A DNA stretch of 39,985 nt from Phycisphaerales bacterium. Its GTDB lineage: Bacteria > Planctomycetota > Phycisphaerae > WQYP01. Where the stretch lies: contig DAHVEJ010000014.1 in the NCBI GenBank assembly GCA_027313145.1, positions 1 to 39,985 on the forward strand, read 5' to 3'. The translations under genes and the position numbers were made by a program. Below the pieces are notes generated by a model, which saw nothing but the letters and a program-made list of their open reading frames with translations, did no database searches and was not told the DNA's origin. Positions 8,151-14,384 of this stretch are shown one piece after another (position 1 is the first letter of the stretch; every line of letters starts with the position of its first letter).

Positions 8151-8167
8151 GGTGTAAAATACGGGCA
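8151..8167 (+). repeat. Putative attL
   Basis: GGTGTAAAATACGGGCA here matches GGTGTAATTTACGGGCA at 13709-13725 at 15 of 17 positions. The uninterrupted TACGGGCA half is the best candidate for the shared core. Joining the left flank here to the right flank at 13726 would rebuild a plausible upstream region for ribE. The two central mismatches lower confidence. Confidence 0.42.
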
Positions 8168-8209
8168 ACATTACTGTTTCGTTGTATATTTTACTCAAAA
8201 CGCACTTTT

Positions 8210-8230
8210 GGTAAATATCGTGGTAAATAT
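8210..8230 (+). repeat. Paired GGTAAATAT repeats, left-end arm-type sites
   Basis: GGTAAATAT occurs at 8210-8218 and again at 8222-8230, 12 bases apart and in the same orientation. It matches the GGCAAATAT-type array at the right end of the element. Short direct repeats just inside both ends are what integrase arm-binding sites look like; iterons for a replication protein are the alternative. Confidence 0.45.
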
Positions 8231-8298
8231 AGCCTATTTTTTATGTTTGCGAAAAAGAATAGAATAGCCTTGATGGCGTTGTATATAGTACGCTTTCA

Positions 8299-8357
8299 AA
8301 TGTTCATTTTAATTGCTTAATTAAAATGAACATTGTGAAATGTTTCACAATGTTCAT
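8299..8357. repeat. Two overlapping, mutually exclusive hairpins
   Basis: The arm AATGTTCATTTTAATT (8299-8314) pairs perfectly with AATTAAAATGAACATT (8319-8334) across a GCTT loop. The right arm is shared: ATGAACATTGTGAAA (8326-8340) also pairs perfectly with TTTCACAATGTTCAT (8343-8357) across TG. Only one hairpin can form at a time. Confidence 0.75.
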
Positions 8358-8422
8358 GCGTAAAAGCGAATTGTTGCCTATTTTCTGTTTTTGTGAATAA
8401 TTAGAAAATTCGCAATGATGAT

Positions 8423-8461
8423 ACTTGCCATTGCCGGGTATCATACCCGGCAATGGCAAGT
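8423..8461. repeat. Perfect 18-bp inverted repeat with a 3-base spacer
   Basis: ACTTGCCATTGCCGGGTA at 8423-8440 and TACCCGGCAATGGCAAGT at 8444-8461 are exact reverse complements separated by TCA. No T-run follows, so it is a poor terminator. A protein-binding dyad or cruciform near an origin is possible. Confidence 0.8.
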
Positions 8462-8490
8462 TACCCGGCTTGATTGGTACGGTGCAATCT

Positions 8491-8530
8491 GGTGGCGTTT
8501 GGTGGCGTTTGGTGGCGGCTGGTGGGAGTA
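8491..8530 (+). repeat. Four tandem 10-bp repeats (GGTGGCGTTT)
   Basis: Two exact copies of GGTGGCGTTT (8491-8510) are followed by GGTGGCGGCT and GGTGGGAGTA. The 10-base period is close to one helical turn. A TGTCCACAG motif begins at the very next base (8531). Iterons or an operator are the likely explanations. Confidence 0.7.
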
Positions 8531-8716
8531 TGTCCACAGAAGTTTTGATGGATAGCAAATACCATACGATAGCGTCAAGAAGCCTGATTTTTGATGGTTT
8601 TTTACGGATTCAGGTTCTAGTGAATATGTTTCGCCTTTATGAATAATCTGTATATCCACAGGATATAGGATATGTGTATCCATTTATGATGATTAGGTAT
8701 CCAATTTTATGATTGG

Positions 8717-8747
8717 AACAGGCGATATTTGCTTAATATCGCCTGTT
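8717..8747. terminator. 13-bp hairpin, possible terminator
   Basis: AACAGGCGATATT (8717-8729) and AATATCGCCTGTT (8735-8747) are perfect complements around a TGCTT loop. The right arm ends in TTTTA on the plus strand. On the minus strand it lies about 300 bases beyond the primase stop and could end that transcript, though the T-run is short. Confidence 0.45.
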
Positions 8748-8847
8748 TTATACACACATGTTCAATTTATGACTTTTGCGAATATTTTTAACCGTTTTCT
8801 GATGATTATATGCGTATAAACGTATGTATTATCAATAGCACCATGAC

Positions 8848-8879
8848 ATGTGACATACACATGTCTGTGTATGTCACAT
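8848..8879. repeat. 14-bp perfect inverted repeat
   Basis: ATGTGACATACACA (8848-8861) pairs with TGTGTATGTCACAT (8866-8879) across TGTC. There is no T-run. The half-site TGTGA...TCACA resembles binding sites of CRP/FNR-type regulators by eye, but no regulator gene is in the element. Confidence 0.55.
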
Positions 8880-9044
8880 AATGGGCAAAATTGACCAGTT
8901 TAGGGGGTAAAGAATCATAAATAATGTCCACAGGATGGGGTTTGCGTCGCCTCCGTCGGCAATTATGCAAAGTTCCCTAGAAGCCTTCTCGTGGGGACTT
9001 TTGCTTACTCACTGGCGCAGCCGACGCAAACTGTGGACACCCCC

Positions 9045-11720
9045 TTATCTAAACGGGGAATCCTCATCACCTTCCTCAGATATTCTTGCGGGAATGTCGT
9101 TCTGTGGTATCTCAGTGACCTTTTCAGGCCGTTGAGCCGGAAGCGGCTCAACGGCCTGTGTTGGTTGAAAAGAGAATTCATTGTTCCCAACGGCTGGGTT
9201 AATTTTTAAACCCAACCATCCACGGGTATGCCGTCGTTCAGGATTGTATCCTTGACGGGATAGACAACGATAGAACGTCGGGCCGTCCACAGGGTCCTCG
9301 CCAAGGCTTTCGGCGTACCATTTGTAAGAGCCGTATATCGCCTCAGAACTTACCCAAGCCTTAGGGTCTTTAATGGTTTTTTCCACAAGGTAGTTGTACA
9401 CGGGGTCGTTGTCTCGCCGGTATGTTTCGGTAACAGAAGTAACTTCCTCAGGCTCGACTTTTAATTTGCTTGTCAACGCCCGACGGCAACCATTAAGTAA
9501 CAGGTTTAGTATTCCACTTGATTCTGTTTGAAGTATGTCTGATAGCGACTCATTCTGCTCAGACAATGGTATCTCCACAATGCAGGGAATGAGTTTTAGC
9601 CGCCGTGCCATTGATGCGCCGTTGTCTGTCAATTTTGGCATATTGTTTGTTACTAAAACAAGTTTATTTGTCCGTTGGAACTCAAAAAAGTCCTGATACA
9701 AAAACCTTGCCGTGATGGTTTTATCGCCGGTAAGTTTCTTCAACAGTTGTGCCTTGAAACTTTCACCGGCTTCTGTCTCTTGACATACCACAAGCCGTTT
9801 GCCCTTTAAGGACGCCTGTATTGTCTGATGCTCTCTATTGTCACCAACCATCAGGTTTGAACTTGCCGTAAGGAAGTATTCACCCATGATATACTGCATG
9901 GCGTTAAGTAATGTGGATTTGCCGTTGGCACCAGAACCCCACAGAACCCAAAACCGTTGGATATTTGTATCGCCTGTAAGGCAGTATCCAAGCATATCCA
10001 GTACGTAGTCTATCAACGGTTTGTTGTCATTAAACATTCTGCCAACAAATTTTTCAAACTGTGGACATTTGGCATTGGGATCGTAAACCACAGGAGATAT
10101 GCATGTGATGTAATCTTCCCGTCGATGCGGTTGGAGTTCACCGGTTTGCAGGTTTAATGTGCCATTGTCCACAGATAACAGGTAGGGGTCAACGTCAAGG
10201 GATTTTATATCCAATGTAAATGGTGCCATACTCCTTGCAGCTGCCAACATTGATTCTACCTTAGCTTGGTTTTTTGATGCGCTTGCCCATTGCAGAATGC
10301 TGTTATCCGCTCCTGATTCACTCCCACCGGATAAACGGGTACATGCATCACGCTCCAAGTGGATACGTTGCGACACACTCTGTGCCATTGCCACAGCTTT
10401 CAAATGTTGTCGCTCCCATATTTTCCCGTTCCAGACTATCCATCCATAGTTATCTATATATCGCAAATCACTCCCATAATAAAACGCCAGCCTCTGGGCA
10501 TTGCCTTGGTCATTTCTACCAAGGCAATTAGGCACTTTCATATTTTTTATTTCCACAAAGCCGGTGCCACCATCAACAATATCACTTGTGGACATAATGG
10601 AATTACTTATCCCGTCGAAAGTTTGCCGTGTGTCTGAAACAGCTCTATCCGCCGTCCGTTCAACGTATCCATCAGCCTTGTCGCCGGGTCTATAAAGTTT
10701 GGAATTCATAAACATTGACACCATCCGGTTTTTATCTTTCCCCGTCCAAAACGCCAACATGTTCATTAGCGCCATGTCCGCTGCGCTATGGTCTGCCATG
10801 CCACCCTTTCCAACATACCCGTGGGTATTACCGTTCCACAGACTTTGAAACCTGTCGCCGTTTTTACTTTTTACGGCAAGTGCAATCAGCTCCTGATCGG
10901 AAAGTTTCCGACTTTGCACAATGTCCCAACCTTCTACCTTACCTGTGGATGATATACCCGATGGAATGTCCACAGTATGTTTTTGGGGTGGTGTTGTGTT
11001 GGCACCGGTGAACATATCCGATGGTGTTGGTGTTGGTGTTGGTTTGTCTCCGGAGAAAACTTTATCGCACAATGCTTCAAGTTCAGCCTGATATTCACCA
11101 CAAAAACATGGTGCTTGGGGCATTCTGTTTGACGTGATGGTAAAGTAACGTTCTTTTTCAAATATCTCCACTTTGCCGTCGTGATAATGTCTGCTGCATT
11201 TGTCTGTTTTTTTCGTTCCCTTAATTATTCCCTTTACTCCTGTGCCACTGGGTGAATATTCCCAGTAAGTTTGCGGCATTGAGAGGATAATCTCCAACGC
11301 CCATTGCTTAATAGAACCATCAGGACTGATACACTCATCAAGGTCGATACCGACGTATCCAGAACCTGCCACAAAGACAAAACCAACGCCGTCGATTTTA
11401 TATTCGGGTGTCATTTTCTTGTTTGCTTTTTCAATGTCGTAAAGGCATTGTTCAAATGTTTTCCAAGTTGATTTGTCGGTGGTTTTGGAAAGAGCAACCA
11501 GATCACCATCCAACCATTTCGGCGGTTTAGATACATCCTTGTCACCATTTTTTTTTGTAACAATCTCATATCGCCACAAAATCCATTGTGGAAGTTTTTT
11601 TATTTCTTCGGGAATGTTTTCCGTTTGCAACTTCGGTTGCGATTGTTTTAGCCGCATTAGCTCTTGTTCTTTTGTCTCCTGTGTAACGTCCACAGGGTTG
11701 GTGTTTGAGAGGGTATTCAT
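9045..11720 (-). CDS. PrimPol-type primase fused to a D5/P4-family helicase
   Basis: An 891-residue replication protein. The N-terminal archaeo-eukaryotic primase-polymerase domain (about 35-215) shows catalytic GIDLDEC (Asp126, Asp128), SPSGTGVK (156-163) and EIFEKERYFTITSNR (185-199), an arrangement like phage PrimPols of the NrS-1 type. A linker with a PTPTPTP stretch (about 227-233) leads to a D5-type region and an SF3 AAA+ helicase: Walker A GSGANGKS (595-602), Walker B RLVVCQETE (642-650), sensor LVLVTNNMP (687-695) and arginine-finger-like RRLK (706-709). A winged-helix-like C-terminus ends the protein. The start has GGAG 6 bases upstream (GGAGATTATC before ATG). It would prime and unwind DNA for the element. 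All key residues look intact. Confidence 0.88.
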   Translation of the reverse strand: MNTLSNTNPVDVTQETKEQELMRLKQSQPKLQTENIPEEIKKLPQWILWRYEIVTKKNGDKDVSKPPKWLDGDLVALSKTTDKSTWKTFEQCLYDIEKANKKMTPEYKIDGVGFVFVAGSGYVGIDLDECISPDGSIKQWALEIILSMPQTYWEYSPSGTGVKGIIKGTKKTDKCSRHYHDGKVEIFEKERYFTITSNRMPQAPCFCGEYQAELEALCDKVFSGDKPTPTPTPSDMFTGANTTPPQKHTVDIPSGISSTGKVEGWDIVQSRKLSDQELIALAVKSKNGDRFQSLWNGNTHGYVGKGGMADHSAADMALMNMLAFWTGKDKNRMVSMFMNSKLYRPGDKADGYVERTADRAVSDTRQTFDGISNSIMSTSDIVDGGTGFVEIKNMKVPNCLGRNDQGNAQRLAFYYGSDLRYIDNYGWIVWNGKIWERQHLKAVAMAQSVSQRIHLERDACTRLSGGSESGADNSILQWASASKNQAKVESMLAAARSMAPFTLDIKSLDVDPYLLSVDNGTLNLQTGELQPHRREDYITCISPVVYDPNAKCPQFEKFVGRMFNDNKPLIDYVLDMLGYCLTGDTNIQRFWVLWGSGANGKSTLLNAMQYIMGEYFLTASSNLMVGDNREHQTIQASLKGKRLVVCQETEAGESFKAQLLKKLTGDKTITARFLYQDFFEFQRTNKLVLVTNNMPKLTDNGASMARRLKLIPCIVEIPLSEQNESLSDILQTESSGILNLLLNGCRRALTSKLKVEPEEVTSVTETYRRDNDPVYNYLVEKTIKDPKAWVSSEAIYGSYKWYAESLGEDPVDGPTFYRCLSRQGYNPERRHTRGWLGLKINPAVGNNEFSFQPTQAVEPLPAQRPEKVTEIPQNDIPARISEEGDEDSPFR
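9125..9158. repeat. 15-bp hairpin inside the 3' end of the primase gene
   Basis: CAGGCCGTTGAGCCG (9125-9139) and CGGCTCAACGGCCTG (9144-9158) are exact complements around GAAG. The structure lies within the coding sequence, about 30 codons before the stop. It is more GC-rich than its surroundings. Confidence 0.75.
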
Positions 11721-12193
11721 GATAATCTCCTAATCCCTTGCGCTAAGTAAAAAGAAAAAACCCGGAAGAAAATTTTGGCGTTTCCTCCGGGTAAAAGCCT
11801 TCGCAAAAAGGCAAGAGATTATTTTTTTTATCGCTTGCGAAAACTTTTTACACTGCCCCGCCAAGGGCTTAGAGATCATTAAAATAACATATTTAATTGT
11901 CTCTATGTGTATTTACGAGTTTTTTTAACGCATTCCTTGCGTGATACAATTTTGTTATGTCACTTCTTGTTTTGTATCACATAAAAAAAAACGCATCAAA
12001 AACGTCGTTCACTCTTCTTACTGTAGGTGTGTTGTACGTTGCCGCAAACAGGAATTCATTGCGTTTTTTTTTGTGTGTGTGCAATGTCCACAGGATTGTT
12101 AAATGGTGTGGTGAAAAACAATGGGTCAAAGGTCAAACGATACCAAACGGACGCAGCCTGAGCCATCTAATGCAGCCCTTTTTCCTGTGGACG
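11721..12193. other. Non-coding spacer between recombinase and primase genes
   Basis: No convincing gene in 473 bases. GGAG of the primase ribosome-binding site is at 11727-11730 on the minus strand. The spacer contains ACGCA/TGCGT (11928-11932 with 11938-11942), GTGATACAA/TTGTATCAC (11941-11949 with 11972-11980) and a perfect 13-bp pair, AAAAAAAAACGCA (11983-11995) with TGCGTTTTTTTTT (12060-12072). It also holds two TGTCCACAG-type motifs (12085 and 12185). The paired A/T-run arms could end the recombinase transcript; a promoter for the primase gene must also lie here, but I cannot place it. Confidence 0.4.
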
Positions 12194-13510
12194 TTAATTT
12201 TCCATGTATGCGGTGTAAACTGCGTCGCAAGCAGGTTTAACTATCTCTGGTGAACGCAAAACGTAATGGTCTGCCATGCCGTTAGAATGCCCCCCAAGCA
12301 AACGTGCCAACTGCAAACCGTCGGTTACTCGACAAGCGGCAGTAAAAGCACCGTCCCGAATAGCGTCAAACTTAACGGTATCGGCAACCCCAGCCTTACG
12401 CCTAAGACTGGCGAATAAGTCCCCAGCGCATTGCCGGTTGTGTTTTGTTCCATGTGTTGATGTGAAAACGTATTCGCTTTGGGTTTTGGGGAGTTGTTGT
12501 AATATGTCCACAGTCTCCGGCCATAGCACTGCGCACCGTGGGATGTTGTGGCGTTTGGTTTTCGCCCTAATGCATGCATAAGTTTTTTTTTCGGTGTTTA
12601 ATTCTGCCCAACGCAATTCCAAACACTCGCCAAGGTGCAAACAACAATTCAAGGAGATAAGCAATATCGCTTTCCATTTTGTTGTGGCGGCATTTAACAG
12701 TTTGTGGAAATTTTCTTTTGATATCGGCTGTGGGTTTACCTGTGGGAGCATGTCCTCAGTGAATAAAACTTTTAACTTTGCCAGCGCAGCGGATATCTGC
12801 GTGGCGTCAATGCCGTACTTAAGGTTTTTTGCTATCACCGTCCTGATAATGGCATATCGTTGTTTTTTTGTGGCAGCGCCAAGGTTTGAACTCTCAACAC
12901 TATCCCGATACACCATTAACCCTGTGACGTTAATGTCCGCCAGAGTTTTGAACTTAGTGAACTCCACAAACTCGCCGAATACCTTAACGGTATTCCGACG
13001 AGTTTGTGGGTGTTTCTGGCGGGAAAGGTAAGCACTGAGTAAGTCCGTTAAACGTATCTCCTGTGGTATCTTGATATTGCGTAAATGTGCTATCTCAGGA
13101 ATGCCAATTTTCTTAGCGGCTAAAATAGGATCGTTGATAATTAAATTCCTAACGGCATTGAATATGGCGCTTTCATCTATCTGGAATGTTCCAAAACTCT
13201 TACCTGTGGATGTGTCCACAGTGTAGGTTTGTGGTGTGATGATGTCGTCGCCTGATGATGTGCCAACCACGTCCCAACCTGTGGCGTTTGGCGCTGGTGG
13301 CAGCATAGGTGCCAACGGTATCTGGATAGCCATGGTCTGTTTACCGTTTTCACTTTCCCATTGTCTAAATTTCTGAACGGCAAGCCTTTCATCAGCTTCC
13401 ACAAACCGTTTACCCGTGGCAATGATTCTCCAACGCCCGTCATAGTCTTTGCTTAAACCCGGTATTATCTCATGCCACGTTGTCTGATACGGTTTTTGTT
13501 TTCTGCCCAT
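12194..13510 (-). CDS. Tyrosine recombinase (integrase) of planctomycetal type with altered catalytic residues
   Basis: A 438-residue site-specific recombinase expected to integrate and excise the element. A basic N-terminus (1-60) and a low-complexity linker precede a core-binding domain (about 150-245, IRLTDLLSAYLSRQ onward) and the catalytic domain (about 265-438). In the first Arg box CLHLGECLELRW has His292 where Arg is usual. The beta-hairpin Lys is probably Lys317 or Lys319 (AKTKRH). In the second box FDAIRDG has Asp382 in place of His, with Arg385 kept. His408 (GGHS) and nucleophile Tyr416 (DHYV) are present. The LWPET motif after the lysine resembles planctomycete integrases I recall, in which the first Arg also differs. 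ATG at 13510 is preferred to TTG at 13543. Confidence 0.85.
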   Translation of the reverse strand: MGRKQKPYQTTWHEIIPGLSKDYDGRWRIIATGKRFVEADERLAVQKFRQWESENGKQTMAIQIPLAPMLPPAPNATGWDVVGTSSGDDIITPQTYTVDTSTGKSFGTFQIDESAIFNAVRNLIINDPILAAKKIGIPEIAHLRNIKIPQEIRLTDLLSAYLSRQKHPQTRRNTVKVFGEFVEFTKFKTLADINVTGLMVYRDSVESSNLGAATKKQRYAIIRTVIAKNLKYGIDATQISAALAKLKVLFTEDMLPQVNPQPISKENFHKLLNAATTKWKAILLISLNCCLHLGECLELRWAELNTEKKTYACIRAKTKRHNIPRCAVLWPETVDILQQLPKTQSEYVFTSTHGTKHNRQCAGDLFASLRRKAGVADTVKFDAIRDGAFTAACRVTDGLQLARLLGGHSNGMADHYVLRSPEIVKPACDAVYTAYMEN

Positions 13511-13595
13511 GGTGTATAATATCCTTATGAAGAACGCTATCAATAGCCAAACTGATAACCGCCAGCCTTGCCAACGGGTAATATCTTACCATTCC

Positions 13596-13637
13596 GGCAA
13601 ATATATGGCAAGTATTGGCAATTATTGTGGCAAATAT
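13596..13637 (+). repeat. Four helically phased 9-bp repeats at the right end of the element
   Basis: GGCAAATAT (13596), GGCAAGTAT (13607), GGCAATTAT (13617) and GGCAAATAT (13629) follow each other at 11, 10 and 12 bases, all in one orientation, so they lie on one face of the helix. Close copies (GGTAAATAT twice) sit at the left end. They lie upstream of the recombinase start, so they could be arm-type integrase sites, autoregulatory operators, or both. Confidence 0.6.
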
Positions 13638-13708
13638 AGGATATGGATATACGTTTATGAGTACAAAAACCCAATAAAATCAATGGTTTTGTGATATGAT
13701 GCCTATAG

Positions 13709-13725
13709 GGTGTAATTTACGGGCA
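13709..13725 (+). repeat. Putative attR, overlapping the ribE start
   Basis: GGTGTAATTTACGGGCA matches the left repeat at 8151-8167 at 15 of 17 positions; its last base is the A of the ribE start codon. The identical TACGGGCA half lies next to the ribE coding sequence, as expected if recombination occurred within it. Confidence 0.42.
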
Positions 13726-14384
13726 TGTTTACAGGCTTGATACAAGCGGTGGGAACAATTCAGGCGGTCATGGATACGCCGCGGGGTCGGCGTATCGTCT
13801 TAGATGCCACAGACCTGGGGCCTGCCTCTTTTGAAGTGGGTGAAAGCATCGCCGTCTCCGGCGTGTGCCTGAGTTTGGTGCGCATTGAACCGGGGCAGCG
13901 ATTGGAATTTGACGCCGTGCGGGAAACCATGTCCGTAACCAGTCTGGGCGATAAACACCCTGGTGATGCGGTAAATCTCGAACGCTCATTACGGGCGGGT
14001 GATTTGCTGGGCGGCCATTTTGTACAGGGGCATGTGGATGCCGTGACCGAGGTGGTCAAAGTCAATGCCGTCCCCGGTGACTGGCGGATTGTTTTTTCAC
14101 TTCCAGACACGTGCCGCAATATGATTGTACCCAAGGGAAGCATTGCGATTGATGGCGTAAGCATGACCATCGCTACGGTGGATTCCAATACATTCAGCGT
14201 GGCGGTCATTGAGCTGACCCGAGAGAAGACCACGCTGGGAGGGTTGAAAATCGGCAGCCGGGTTAATATTGAAACCGATATTTTAACTCGCACGATTGTG
14301 AATTATCTCCAACATCTTGATCCCGCAGCCCTGCAGCGCATGGCCGCCAACCCGGCGGATCAGATGATCGGGGCGACGCCATGA
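13725..14384 (+). CDS. ribE: Riboflavin synthase, alpha-chain type
   Basis: Dismutates two 6,7-dimethyl-8-ribityllumazine molecules to riboflavin plus a pyrimidinedione. The 219-residue protein has the two tandem lumazine-binding barrels. The first begins MFTGLIQAVGTI and carries VGESIAVSGVCLSLV; the second has LGGHFVQGHVDAVT, KGSIAIDGVSMTIA and the C-terminal trimerisation helix. The N-terminal MFTGLI is invariant in the family and fixes the start. The upstream context is unusual because the proposed element junction ends at this ATG, so the native promoter may lie at 7970-8150. Its stop overlaps the pdxA start as ATGA (14381-14384). Confidence 0.96.
   Translation: MFTGLIQAVGTIQAVMDTPRGRRIVLDATDLGPASFEVGESIAVSGVCLSLVRIEPGQRLEFDAVRETMSVTSLGDKHPGDAVNLERSLRAGDLLGGHFVQGHVDAVTEVVKVNAVPGDWRIVFSLPDTCRNMIVPKGSIAIDGVSMTIATVDSNTFSVAVIELTREKTTLGGLKIGSRVNIETDILTRTIVNYLQHLDPAALQRMAANPADQMIGATP

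Larger units (their letters stand above)
8168..9044. other. Non-coding left part of the element, candidate replication origin
   Basis: About 880 bases with no supportable gene. It holds five separate inverted repeats (8299-8357, 8423-8461, 8651-8667, 8717-8747, 8848-8879), a 10-bp tandem repeat (8491-8530), a DnaA-box-like TATCCACA inside TATATCCACAGGATATA (8651-8667) and three TGTCCACAG copies. A longer-range repeat, GTCCACA...GTTTGCGTCG (8926-8949), is mirrored by CGACGCAAAC TGTGGAC (9022-9038). The mix of iteron-like repeats, palindromes and an AT-rich setting next to a primase-helicase gene suggests an origin. This is inference only. Confidence 0.4.
8151..13725. mobile_element. Small integrated element with a primase-helicase and a tyrosine recombinase
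   Basis: About 5.6 kb of AT-richer DNA lies between a membrane-protein gene and ribE. It encodes only a PrimPol-helicase and a tyrosine recombinase, both on the minus strand, and about 1.9 kb of its DNA is non-coding. Boundaries are proposed from imperfect 17-bp repeats at each end and from GGYAAATAT arm-type repeats just inside both ends. Inverted repeats and the TGTCCACAG motif are dense throughout it and rare outside. No capsid, portal, terminase, conjugation or transposase gene is present. It could be a phage satellite, an integrated plasmid or a decayed prophage remnant. It is clearly foreign in composition; the exact ends are less certain. Confidence 0.7.

Noticed and set aside
8151-8230. 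Integration at a tRNA gene
   Set aside because: No tRNA or tRNA fragment is seen at either end; tRNA-Glu at 6151-6223 is intact and about 2 kb away.
8067-8267. Small open frame spanning the putative left attachment site
   Set aside because: It crosses the proposed junction between chromosomal and element DNA and has no ribosome-binding site or recognisable product.
11020-11043. GGTGTT tandem triplet repeats, possibly a mini-satellite
   Set aside because: They encode the Pro-Thr linker of the primase (PTPTPTP), so protein sequence explains them.
11957-12253. 98-codon open frame in the spacer of the element
   Set aside because: It runs into the recombinase 3' end on the other strand, its product is Cys- and Leu-rich without a domain, and no ribosome-binding site precedes it.
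8151-13725. CRISPR array among the phased repeats
   Set aside because: Repeats are 9-10 bases and spacers 1-3 bases, far from the 24-47-base repeats of CRISPR arrays, and there is no cas gene.
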